Shown piece after piece: positions 1-6,552 of a stretch of 9,111 bases of DNA. Within the stretch, counting starts at the first letter, position 1. Every line of letters begins with the position of its first letter. Position numbers and translations under genes: made by a program. Source of the stretch: Pseudomonadota bacterium (GTDB lineage Bacteria; Pseudomonadota; Gammaproteobacteria; Acidithiobacillales; Acidithiobacillaceae); the NCBI GenBank assembly GCA_021840785.1, contig JAKBXD010000074.1, positions 1 to 9,111 of the forward strand, in the 5' to 3' direction. The notes under the pieces are model-generated. The model was not told where the DNA came from and searched no databases. It saw only the letters and a list, made by a program, of their open reading frames with translations.

Positions 1-1
1 G

Positions 2-394
2 CTGGAAAACCGGCTCAATGTTGGTGGAAGAGCACTGACCGTGATCATCACCCACCTCGGTCTCAGCCGTCACGCACGCCTCGGTCAGATACGCGATCTC
101 GCCCAACGCCTGCGCGGACGCCCGAATCTCATTCTCATGGGCGACCTGAACTGCACGGCACGTTCCCCGGAAATACGCCTGCTCCTCAATGAAAGTGGCC
201 TGCAGGCGCCACCCTGGAGCCCGCCCACTTTTCCCAGTTGGTCACCGCGCTTTTCCTTCGATCACATCCTCTGCAGCCCTGACCTGGAATTTACGGCGAT
301 TGCAACCGTCACCGAACCGCTCTCCGATCATCTCGCGCTCAAGGCGAAACTGCGCTGGAGTCCGGTGGCAGCGGCAGATGCAAAGCCCCAGTGA
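2..394 (+). CDS. Endonuclease/exonuclease/phosphatase (EEP) family protein, C-terminal part
   Basis: The reading frame is open to the left edge, so only the last 130 residues are seen and the true start lies outside. Seen: ITHLGLS followed by a spaced Arg/Gln helix, the metal-binding stretch LMGDLNC, then FDHILCSPDL and a terminal SDHLAL. These are the late catalytic motifs of the EEP fold (GDxN, and the SDH carrying the general-base His). The family includes exonuclease III/AP-endonuclease-like enzymes, sphingomyelinases and phosphodiesterases, acting on nucleic acid or phospholipid phosphoesters. The THLG...GDLN...SDH pattern resembles the small 'EEP metal-dependent hydrolase' group more than ExoIII, but the substrate cannot be read from this fragment. 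The 3' end overlaps the convergent lipoprotein gene by 56 bases. Family call is firm, function open. Confidence 0.85.
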   Translation: MENRLNVGGRALTVIITHLGLSRHARLGQIRDLAQRLRGRPNLILMGDLNCTARSPEIRLLLNESGLQAPPWSPPTFPSWSPRFSFDHILCSPDLEFTAIATVTEPLSDHLALKAKLRWSPVAAADAKPQ

Positions 395-845
395 CGGTAA
401 AAGGTATCCGCATATCGAGCATGCCGGTCACCAGATAACCTTTGACGGTATAGGGGAGCCCGGCCCCAGCGCTGACACTGCCGAGATCCCCCAGCAATGG
501 CAGAAAATTGCCCGTGACCGGTATGCTCACCGTGGCACTGCCGTAGGCGGGCACATCGACCGGCTTATTCAGCAAACCGTAAGCCACCTGCCGATCCTGC
601 ACATACAGACGCGCCTCCCCCGCCTTGGCATGGAGCGCACTGTCATTGGGGTTGCTGACCTTGAGCGACAGCAAAAACGTCTGCGCCACCAACCCCACCG
701 ACTCCGGCTGGATACTCAGCAACTGCAGCTCCGGATGGTGCATAGGAAACGCGCTGCAGGCGCTGAGCGGCAGCGCGACCAGCAGCAGCATGGACCAGCG
801 CCGAAACCATTGGGTGAAGCCGAAGCTTCGTGCAACAATAGTCAT
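339..845 (-). CDS. LEA_2/WHy-domain lipoprotein
   Basis: A 168-residue protein. It starts with a lipoprotein signal: Arg-containing n-region (WFRRW), hydrophobic core MLLLVALP, lipobox LSAC with Cys30 as the expected lipidated residue. The next residues (SAFP) lack Asp at +2, so outer-membrane sorting is the expectation for a Gram-negative cell. The rest resembles the LEA14/WHy (LEA_2) beta-sandwich: LLSIQPESVGL, SLKVSNPNDSAL (the 'NPN' loop typical of the fold), and GSATVSIPVTGNF. The molecular role of bacterial LEA_2 lipoproteins is poorly known; stress or envelope roles have been suggested. I chose the ATG at 845 because GCAGGAG lies 7 bases ahead of it. A longer in-frame start at 917 would add 24 residues before the signal peptide and lie on the start of the divergent permease gene. 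The 3' end overlaps the EEP gene tail to tail. Confidence 0.8.
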   Translation of the reverse strand: MTIVARSFGFTQWFRRWSMLLLVALPLSACSAFPMHHPELQLLSIQPESVGLVAQTFLLSLKVSNPNDSALHAKAGEARLYVQDRQVAYGLLNKPVDVPAYGSATVSIPVTGNFLPLLGDLGSVSAGAGLPYTVKGYLVTGMLDMRIPFTVTGALHLPLPPDSSAVSP

Positions 846-852
846 CCGTGTA

Positions 853-859
853 CTCCTGC
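853..859 (-). promoter_or_regulatory. Ribosome binding site deciding the lipoprotein start
   Basis: On the minus strand GCAGGAG stands 7 bases before the ATG at 845. This supports the short form of the lipoprotein, with the signal peptide directly at the N-terminus, over the upstream in-frame ATG at 917. Confidence 0.65.
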
Positions 860-876
860 GAACGTCAGTCGCCGAG

Positions 877-882
877 TATAAC
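877..882 (+). promoter_or_regulatory. Possible -10 element for the mla-like pair
   Basis: TATAAC lies 33 bases before the permease ATG, inside the 70-base divergent intergenic region. No good -35 is seen at 16-18 bases upstream, so this is only a candidate. Nothing stronger is seen in this spacer for either direction. Confidence 0.25.
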
Positions 883-915
883 CCAAGGAATGACCGAGAA
901 AAGCCCAGACCCGCC

Positions 916-2025
916 ATGACGGAAAGTAACGCACAACAACCCCACTGGGAACGCGACGGTCAGACGCTGCGCCTCAGCGGGCGCTGGACTCTGCGGCGTC
1001 TCGGCGGCAATTTCGCGGCGCAAGAAGCGGCGCTGCGGAACATAAACCCGGAAATAGTGTGGGATCTCTCCGCCATTGAGGCCCTCGACAGCGCCGGGGC
1101 CATCCTGCTCTGGCAGGCCTGGGGCGGCCAGTTGCCGGGAAACATCCGGATGGAGGACCGGCATCGTAGTATCTTCGCCCGTCTGGCGCAGGTTCCGCCG
1201 GTTACCGCCCCACCCCGGCGCTCCTGGCAGTTTCTTGATCAGCTTGGTGCATTCCTGATCGAAACGGGACACGACCTCTGGGGACTTTTTCTGCTCATGG
1301 GCGCCCTTTTGCTGGAGTTCGGGCGCGGACTGCGCCACCCGCGCAGCTTTCCGTGGCGCGAAATCTCCGCCACCATCGTCCATACCGGTCCGAACTCGCT
1401 GCCCATCCTCACCCTGATCGGCTTCCTCATCGGCGTGGTGATTTCTTTTCAGTCGGCCTCGACCCTTGCCCAATACGGTGCCAATATTTATATCGTCAAT
1501 ATTGCCGGCCTGAGCATTCTGCGCGAGTTCGGGCCGTTGATTACCGCGATCATTCTTTCAGGGCGTTCCGGCTCCGCCTTCACCGCGCAAATCGGCGGCA
1601 TGTGCGTCACCGAAGAACTGGACGCTCTGCGCACTTTCGGCATCCCCCCGATCCGCCGCCTGATTCTGCCCAAGGCCATCGCCCTGGCGCTGGTCATGCC
1701 GCTGCTCGTCCTCTGGACCGACATGGTGGGACTCTTCGGGGCCATGCTCGTGGCCAAAATGGAGCTCGGCATCAGTACTGGTTTCTTTATCGAACAAATG
1801 CCTATCGTGGTCCCCAGTTTCAACCTGTGGCTGGGCATTGCCAAAGGCGCGATCTTCGGTATTTTGATTGCGTGGATCGCGGGTTTTCATGGCCTCAAGG
1901 TGAAACCCAACACCACCAGCCTGAGCCGGGAAACGACCAGCTCGGTAGTCATGTCCATCACCCTGGTGATCCTCATCGACGCAGCCCTTGCCCTGGTTTT
2001 TGCCAATACGGGAGGTGGCGGCTGA
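916..2025 (+). CDS. mlaE: MlaE-family lipid ABC transporter permease with N-terminal STAS domain
   Basis: A 369-residue inner-membrane permease of the MlaE (formerly DUF140) family, which with MlaF-type ATPases and MCE proteins moves phospholipids between inner and outer membranes. Residues ~10-95 form a STAS-like domain (WDLSAIEALDSAGA at 49-62). In E. coli the STAS protein is the separate MlaB, so here it appears fused to the permease. Residues ~120-365 carry the permease, with hydrophobic segments near 121-136, 160-180, 255-280, 309-324 and 344-363. The family hallmark REFGPLITAI...SGRSGSA...AQIG...EELDAL spans 203-237. The start at 916 leaves a clean STAS N-terminus and fits the length of fused homologues; the RBS is weak (GAGAAAAG further upstream). 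The stop overlaps the ATG of the ATPase gene (TGATG), implying coupled translation. No MCE gene follows, which is unusual. Confidence 0.9.
   Translation: MTESNAQQPHWERDGQTLRLSGRWTLRRLGGNFAAQEAALRNINPEIVWDLSAIEALDSAGAILLWQAWGGQLPGNIRMEDRHRSIFARLAQVPPVTAPPRRSWQFLDQLGAFLIETGHDLWGLFLLMGALLLEFGRGLRHPRSFPWREISATIVHTGPNSLPILTLIGFLIGVVISFQSASTLAQYGANIYIVNIAGLSILREFGPLITAIILSGRSGSAFTAQIGGMCVTEELDALRTFGIPPIRRLILPKAIALALVMPLLVLWTDMVGLFGAMLVAKMELGISTGFFIEQMPIVVPSFNLWLGIAKGAIFGILIAWIAGFHGLKVKPNTTSLSRETTSSVVMSITLVILIDAALALVFANTGGGG
2011..2018 (+). promoter_or_regulatory. Strong ribosome binding site for the ATPase gene
   Basis: GGAGGTGG sits 6 bases before the ATG at 2025, inside the last codons of the permease gene (which encode its Gly-rich C-terminus). 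It fixes the ATPase start at the TGATG overlap. Confidence 0.7.
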
Positions 2026-2810
2026 TGGCCCGCCCCAACGCCATTATCCTGACCGATATCGCCACTCGGTTCGGAACCCACTGGATCCAGCGGCATCTTG
2101 ATCTGACCATACATTGCGGCGAGATACTGGCCATCGTCGGCGGCAGCGGTACCGGCAAAACCACCCTGCTGCGCGCCATGATGGGCCTCGTTCCCATCGC
2201 TGAAGGGCAAATGATCATTCTTGGCAAAAATCCACAAGCGCTCAACCTGCGTGAACAGATTGCTCTACGCCAGCGCTGGGGAGTGCTTTTTCAACAAGGT
2301 GCCCTGTTCAGCGCCCTGACGGTTTTTGAAAATATCGCCTTTCCTCTGCGCGAGTGGGGCCATTTGACCCGCTCCGAAATCAGCGATCTGGTAGCCCTGA
2401 AGCTGCAAATGGTAGGTCTGCAGCCCAATGACGCCTGGAAATTACCTGCGGAATTATCGGGCGGAATGGTCAAGCGGGTCGCCCTCGCCCGTGCGCTGGC
2501 GATGGAGGCGGAGATTCTCTTTCTCGATGAGCCCACCTCCGGACTCGACCCCATCGCCGCTGCCGAATTTGACGCCCTGCTCCGCCAAGTCCACCGCGAC
2601 ATCGGTTTCACCGTTGTCATGATCAGTCATGACCTCGACAGCCTTGCCGCCACAGCGGATCGCGTCGCAGTGCTCGCCGATGGCAAGGTGCTGACGGTTG
2701 GGCCGCTCACCGAGATCCAGCAGGTGGATCATCCTTACATCCGTGAGTTCTTCCACGGGGAGCGCGGCGAACGTCTGCTGACCAGTCTCCGCGCCACCGG
2801 CGAATGTTAA
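2025..2810 (+). CDS. mlaF: MlaF-like ABC transporter ATP-binding protein
   Basis: A 261-residue ABC ATPase, the cytoplasmic motor for the permease encoded just upstream. All nucleotide-binding motifs are present: Walker A GGSGTGKTT (39-47), Q-loop Gln90/91, signature LSGGM (144-148), Walker B ILFLDEP (164-170), D-loop SGLD (172-175) and switch His202. The sequence LFQQGALFSALTVFENIAFPLRE and the signature SGGMVKRVALARA are characteristic of the MlaF/Mkl group of lipid-transporter ATPases. The C-terminal extension after ~220 (VDHPYIREFFHGERGER) also fits that group. The start overlaps the permease stop by one base and has a strong RBS. The gene ends 16 bases from the convergent ubiX stop, with no clear terminator hairpin between. 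Whether it works with an MCE protein encoded elsewhere cannot be told here. Confidence 0.92.
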   Translation: MARPNAIILTDIATRFGTHWIQRHLDLTIHCGEILAIVGGSGTGKTTLLRAMMGLVPIAEGQMIILGKNPQALNLREQIALRQRWGVLFQQGALFSALTVFENIAFPLREWGHLTRSEISDLVALKLQMVGLQPNDAWKLPAELSGGMVKRVALARALAMEAEILFLDEPTSGLDPIAAAEFDALLRQVHRDIGFTVVMISHDLDSLAATADRVAVLADGKVLTVGPLTEIQQVDHPYIREFFHGERGERLLTSLRATGEC

Positions 2811-2826
2811 GTGCCAAGCCCTGATT

Positions 2827-3468
2827 TCAATCCGCTGCCGGAACGACCTCCCCGTCTCCCCAGCGCCGTCCGATCCGGTTCGGCAGGCCCAACTGATCCA
2901 GAATCCTCGCCACAATGAAATCCACCAGATCTTCGATTTTTTGCGGGCGATGGTAAAAACCAGGGCTCGCTGGCAAAATCCGCACCCCCATCCGCGCCAA
3001 CGTCAGCATATTTTCCAGATGAATCGTGGAGATGGGGCTTTCACGGGGCACCAGAATGAGTTTCAGGCCTTCCTTCAGCATCACATCCGCGGCGCGCTCA
3101 ATCAGATTCCTGGACAGCCCGTGGGCGATGGCCGCCAGCGTCCCTCCGGAACAGGGACAGACCACCATGGCCTGCGCCGCGTTAGAGCCGGAGGCCACCG
3201 GGGAAAACCAGTTGTCCTGGGCATAAACGGACAGCAAGTCCGGCTCGGCGCCGAACCGTTCAGTGAGAAAACGGGTTACGGTCTCCGCCGTAGACGGGAG
3301 TTCCAGATCCAGTTCTTCGCGGCAAACAATCCGCGCCGCATCCGATATCAGCAGATAGACCCGCGTCCCGGCGGTCAGCAACACCTCCACCAGTCGCATC
3401 CCATAGGCCGCCCCGGAAGCACCGGTAATGGCCACACAAATCCGCTCCTGATGTCGCCAATCTTCCAT
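2827..3468 (-). CDS. ubiX: Flavin prenyltransferase UbiX
   Basis: A 213-residue protein of the flavoprotein/UbiX family. UbiX joins a dimethylallyl group (from dimethylallyl monophosphate) to reduced FMN, giving prenylated FMN, the cofactor of UbiD-type decarboxylases, including the one in ubiquinone synthesis. Seen: the N-terminal FMN-phosphate loop AITGASGAAYG (13-23), the central VVCPCSGGTLAAIAHGLSRNLIERAADVMLKE stretch (in two overlapping blocks, CPCSGGTLAAIA and NLIERAADV), the LVPRESP segment, and MGVRILPASPGFYHRP near the C-terminus. These are diagnostic of UbiX/Pad1. AGGAG lies 7 bases before the ATG. It is the last gene of the minus-strand run, 21 bases after mpl. No ubiD gene is present in the window. 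An alternative role with a non-ubiquinone UbiD decarboxylase is possible. Confidence 0.93.
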   Translation of the reverse strand: MEDWRHQERICVAITGASGAAYGMRLVEVLLTAGTRVYLLISDAARIVCREELDLELPSTAETVTRFLTERFGAEPDLLSVYAQDNWFSPVASGSNAAQAMVVCPCSGGTLAAIAHGLSRNLIERAADVMLKEGLKLILVPRESPISTIHLENMLTLARMGVRILPASPGFYHRPQKIEDLVDFIVARILDQLGLPNRIGRRWGDGEVVPAAD

Positions 3469-3489
3469 TGCCGCTCCTATTGAACCGGG

Positions 3490-4857
3490 TTACGATTTTG
3501 CCGATGAATTTCGGCGGGCGAGACGTTCCAACAAGCGTTCGTGAATCCCACCGAAAGCGCCGTTACTCATAATGAGCACCTGATCCCCCGCGTGCAACTC
3601 TGCATCCAGCGCCCGCAAGAGTGCATCCATATCCGCGTAAAGCTGCGCGGCAGAGCCCAGTGCGGTCGCCACATCCCAACCGATATCTGCGGGGGCATAG
3701 GCAAACACCCGATCCGCGCCCTGTAGGCTATGCCCCAGCGTCTGTCGGTAGACCCCCATCTTCATGGTATTGGAGCGTGGCTCCAACACGGCTACCAGGC
3801 GGCCCTCCCCCGCCATTCGCCCACGCAGGGCGGCAATGGTAACAGCGATGGCCGTGGGATGATGGGCAAAGTCGTCATACACCGCCACGCCGGCTGCTTC
3901 ACCGCGCAGTTCCAGCCGCCGCCGCACCCCCTGAAAGCTTTGCAAGGCTGCGCAACCAACCGCCAGCGGCACCCCGGCATGACGGGCGGCCAGCAAGGCC
4001 GCCAACGCATTCTCGGCATTGAAGGTCCCGACCATCCCCCAACTGACCCGTCCGCGCTCCACGCCCTGCTCCAGCACGGTAAAACGACCGCCATCCGCGG
4101 TATCGAGCCGTACCTGCCACTCGCCTTCTCCGGCAAAGCGTTGCAGGGGCGTCCAACAACCGCGCTCCAGCACCTGTTTCAGTGCCGGCGCCGCATCGTT
4201 CATGATGATCGCGCCCGTACCCGGCACGGTGCGCAGCAGATGGTGGAACTGGGTGACGATCGCCTCCAGATCCGGGAATATATCGGCATGATCGTATTCC
4301 AGATTATTGAGAATCAGCGATCGCGGGTGATAATGCACGAATTTAGAGCGCTTATCGAAAAAGGCCGTATCATACTCATCCGCCTCGATCACAAAAAAAG
4401 AACTGTTCGTCAGCCGCGCCGACACCCCAAAATTACGCGCTTCACCACCGATGAGGAAACTCGGATTGAGCCCCGCCTCCTGCAATATCCAGGTCAGGAT
4501 GGAGGTCGTCGTGGTCTTGCCGTGGGTGCCTGCCACTGCCAGTACCCAGCGGTTTTGCAGAATCTCCCGCGACAACCAGGCCGGAGCGGAGTCATAGGGA
4601 ATCTGTCGGTCCAGCACGGCCTCCACGCAGGGATTGCCCCGCGACAGAGCGTTGCCGATGAGTACCAGGTCGGGGGCAGGACTCAGCTGGGCGGGATCAT
4701 AACCCTCATGGACTGTAATCCCTTCCCGTGCCAGCAGGTTGTTCATGGGCGGATAGGTACGGATATCCGAACCCGTTACCTGGTGCCCAGCCGCCCGCGC
4801 CAGCAGCGCGATGCCCCCCATAAAGGTCCCGCAGATACCGAGAACGTGAATATGCAT
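3490..4857 (-). CDS. mpl: UDP-N-acetylmuramate:L-Ala-gamma-D-Glu-meso-DAP ligase Mpl
   Basis: A 455-residue Mur ligase of the murein-recycling type. It uses ATP to attach the recovered tripeptide L-Ala-gamma-D-Glu-meso-DAP directly to UDP-MurNAc in the cytoplasm, bypassing MurC, MurD and MurE. Seen: N-terminal Rossmann-like MHIHVLGICGTFMGGIALLA, with the GTFMGG loop that separates Mpl from MurC (which has a GIGG-type loop); ATP-binding GTHGKTTTTS (110-119); IEADEYDTAFFDKRSKF (metal/ATP site); LNNLEYDHADIFPD; and a C-terminal domain with YDDFAHHPTAI and LEPRSNTMKMG. The length is normal for Mpl. The start is the ATG at 4857, which puts the first strand of the N-domain at residue 2. It lies 12 bases after the unknown gene and 21 bases before ubiX, so it is likely co-transcribed with them. 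Confidence 0.95.
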   Translation of the reverse strand: MHIHVLGICGTFMGGIALLARAAGHQVTGSDIRTYPPMNNLLAREGITVHEGYDPAQLSPAPDLVLIGNALSRGNPCVEAVLDRQIPYDSAPAWLSREILQNRWVLAVAGTHGKTTTTSILTWILQEAGLNPSFLIGGEARNFGVSARLTNSSFFVIEADEYDTAFFDKRSKFVHYHPRSLILNNLEYDHADIFPDLEAIVTQFHHLLRTVPGTGAIIMNDAAPALKQVLERGCWTPLQRFAGEGEWQVRLDTADGGRFTVLEQGVERGRVSWGMVGTFNAENALAALLAARHAGVPLAVGCAALQSFQGVRRRLELRGEAAGVAVYDDFAHHPTAIAVTIAALRGRMAGEGRLVAVLEPRSNTMKMGVYRQTLGHSLQGADRVFAYAPADIGWDVATALGSAAQLYADMDALLRALDAELHAGDQVLIMSNGAFGGIHERLLERLARRNSSAKS

Positions 4858-4869
4858 GGAGCGGCAGGC

Positions 4870-5460
4870 CTAGTGCATGGTGCTGCGCGCCGGCGCGCCG
4901 AGACGTTGATCCAGCGCCTGGTTGGCCAACTCGTAGAGTGCGTTGAATTTTTCCAGGAGCTCCTGATAACGGCTCATCATCTCCGTCTCCCCGGCCAGCA
5001 CCGGGTGATCGTCCAGAGAGCGTGCCAGCATATCGCGGGCCATACTCAGACGTTCCACCACCTCAAAATAGGCCCAGCCGTCTGGCGGCTGGGCGCTGGC
5101 CGCCGCGATCTCCTGTTGGCAGTACCAGATCAGCGCCGCCCGCGTCACCGCCTGCGCCGCCGTCGTCTCTTCTGCCTCGGTCAACTGCCATTCGTGGCTG
5201 ACCGGCTCTTGCCAGTCCATATAGACGTGCCAGCGCTGGCCGTTCTCATCCACCACGAACTCCAGACGCACTCCCACGCCCTGATCGCCAAGCCGAGCAA
5301 TCAGACGCTCCGCTTCGTCCCAATCTCCCGCATAGTCGGGCAGCACACCGCCGGGCACTGCACCCATGACCAAGCGCTCCACTGTCTCGATAAATTCCTC
5401 GTCAAGAGGTGCTGTGCGCGCGTATTCCAAGGCATCGTTGCTACTCAAAGAACAGACCAT
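4870..5460 (-). CDS. Protein of unknown function between thiG and mpl
   Basis: A 196-residue, acidic, soluble-looking protein that I do not recognise; no signal peptide or membrane segment is seen. It is rich in Trp and aromatic patches ([52 protein letters not shown]). It ends in a helical, possibly coiled-coil stretch ([19 protein letters not shown]). The ATG at 5460 lies inside the end of thiG (20-base overlap). A TTG at 5448 is an alternative start, with GGTGGATGG about 7 bases ahead. A longer in-frame start at 5586 would be buried in thiG, and its added residues look like an antisense-frame artefact (Arg/Trp-rich). The tight packing suggests co-expression with thiamine and cell-wall genes but says nothing specific about its job. 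Coding status is well supported by the frame and its packing. Confidence 0.72.
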   Translation of the reverse strand: MVCSLSSNDALEYARTAPLDEEFIETVERLVMGAVPGGVLPDYAGDWDEAERLIARLGDQGVGVRLEFVVDENGQRWHVYMDWQEPVSHEWQLTEAEETTAAQAVTRAALIWYCQQEIAAASAQPPDGWAYFEVVERLSMARDMLARSLDDHPVLAGETEMMSRYQELLEKFNALYELANQALDQRLGAPARSTMH

Positions 5461-6223
5461 CCACCGGACTGCTGGCACTGGCGTAAAGTTTGCGCGCCAT
5501 GCGCCCGGCGCGGAAGGCTTTCCGCCCCGCTTCCACGCCCAGGCGCATGGCTTCCGCCATGAGAACGGGGTCCTTAGCCGCGGCAATGGCTGTATTCAAA
5601 AGAACGCCATCACAACCCAGCTCCAGGGCCACCGCCACATCAGAGGCGGTACCCACCCCCGCGTCCACCAGAATCGGTACGGTCGCCTGCTCCAGAATGA
5701 TGCGCAGATTGTAAGGATTGCGAATACCCAGACCGGAACCGATCGGCGCTGCCAGCGGCATCACCGCCACACAGCCCATTTCCGCGAAGGCCTTGCAGGC
5801 CACCGGATCATCCACGCTGTACACCATCACCTCGAAGCCTTCAGAGATAAGGATATTGGCGGCCTCATAGGTTTGCCGCATGTCCGGGTACAGCGTTTGG
5901 GGATCACCGATCACTTCCAGCTTGACCAGCTTCCAGTCGCCCAGTTCCCGGGCCAGACGGCAGGTGCGCACCGCGTCCTCTGCCGTATAGCAACCCGCCG
6001 TGTTCGGTAGAATGGTAAAGCGGTCTGTCGGCAAGAACTCCAGCAGATTGGGCTCGTCTTTATTTTGCCCCAGATTCACCCGGCGCAGTGCCACCGTCAC
6101 AATCTCCGCGCCGGCCGCATCTATGGCTGCCCGCGTCTCGGCAAAATCCTTATATTTCCCCGTACCCACCAGCAGGCGGGACTGGTACTCCCGCCCCGCA
6201 ATCACCAAAGGATCCTTACGCAT
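5441..6223 (-). CDS. thiG: Thiazole synthase ThiG
   Basis: A 260-residue TIM-barrel enzyme making the thiazole phosphate moiety of thiamine from 1-deoxy-D-xylulose 5-phosphate, dehydroglycine (or iminoglycine) and ThiS-thiocarboxylate. Seen: [13 protein letters not shown] (15-27), [25 protein letters not shown], the Schiff-base lysine Lys101 in [23 protein letters not shown], and the phosphate-binding [18 protein letters not shown]. All key elements are present and the length is usual. The ATG at 6223 has GAGGTGA as the only Shine-Dalgarno match, at a rather long distance (about 12 bases). It lies 42 bases after thiS, with which it forms the functional pair. The last 20 bases overlap the next gene. 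Confidence 0.96.
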   Translation of the reverse strand: MRKDPLVIAGREYQSRLLVGTGKYKDFAETRAAIDAAGAEIVTVALRRVNLGQNKDEPNLLEFLPTDRFTILPNTAGCYTAEDAVRTCRLARELGDWKLVKLEVIGDPQTLYPDMRQTYEAANILISEGFEVMVYSVDDPVACKAFAEMGCVAVMPLAAPIGSGLGIRNPYNLRIILEQATVPILVDAGVGTASDVAVALELGCDGVLLNTAIAAAKDPVLMAEAMRLGVEAGRKAFRAGRMARKLYASASSPVDGLFFE

Positions 6224-6265
6224 TGTGTTTATCTTTCACCTCAAAAAAGGGATTAGTGCGGAAAT

Positions 6266-6466
6266 TCAGCCGCCGCCCACCGCCTGAATGATCTCCAGAC
6301 GGTCACCGGCCGCCAAAGTCACAGTGGCGTGCGTGCTGCGCGGCACAATTTCGCCATTGCATTCAACGGCCACTCGACGCTCCGCCCAGCCGAGCTCCGC
6401 CAGCAACGCCCATACCGTCATCTGCTCCGGCACCTCGCGAGCCACACCATTTACCAGAATTTGCAT
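6266..6466 (-). CDS. thiS: Sulfur carrier protein ThiS
   Basis: A 66-residue ubiquitin-fold protein. Its C-terminal Gly-Gly is adenylated by ThiF and converted to a thiocarboxylate that donates sulfur to ThiG. Seen: MQILVNGVAREV start, MTVWALLAELGW, VAVECNGEIVPRS, LAAGDRLEIIQAVGGG at the very end (three Gly, as in many proteobacterial ThiS). Length is normal. It is the first gene of the thi-mpl-ubiX run. No Shine-Dalgarno sequence is seen at normal spacing before the ATG at 6466, and a promoter-like pair sits just upstream (6474-6502), so it may be translated from a leaderless message. Neither thiF nor thiO/thiH is present in the window. Confidence 0.95.
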   Translation of the reverse strand: MQILVNGVAREVPEQMTVWALLAELGWAERRVAVECNGEIVPRSTHATVTLAAGDRLEIIQAVGGG

Positions 6467-6473
6467 GGTAGCG

Positions 6474-6502
6474 ATGCTAGAACCTCACTGGGGGAGCGTC
6501 AA
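6474..6502 (-). promoter_or_regulatory. Candidate promoter of the thiS-thiG-mpl-ubiX run
   Basis: On the minus strand TTGACG (6502-6497) and TAGCAT (6479-6474) are separated by 17 bases, a good sigma70-type layout. The -10 ends only 7 bases before the thiS ATG, so transcription would begin at or right before the start codon. The whole spacer between the hydrolase stop and thiS is 86 bases and shows no TPP-riboswitch-like motifs. Confidence 0.45.
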
Positions 6503-6552
6503 GCAAATGCCGTTCTTACACTCCGGACACATCAATCCGCAAGGCAAACGAT

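Noticed and set aside
625..915. 97-codon upstream extension of the permease gene
   Set aside because: It runs antisense through the lipoprotein gene and has no STAS-like sequence; the ATG at 916 gives the normal length.
1353..2024. Plus-strand frame extending the ATPase gene 224 codons upstream
   Set aside because: This part reads the permease gene in another frame (Arg/His-rich) and carries no domain; the strong RBS and TGATG at 2025 mark the true start.
2811..2826. Terminator between mlaF and ubiX
   Set aside because: Only 16 bases separate the two stops and no hairpin with a T-run is seen.
3730..5562. A 610-codon plus-strand frame across mpl and the unknown gene
   Set aside because: It lies antisense to mpl, the unknown gene and the end of thiG, and its product is a His/Arg/Gln/Pro-rich string without any motif. 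It is a by-product of GC-rich coding on the other strand.
6467..6552. TPP riboswitch upstream of thiS
   Set aside because: The conserved riboswitch cores are not seen and the spacer is too short for a full element.
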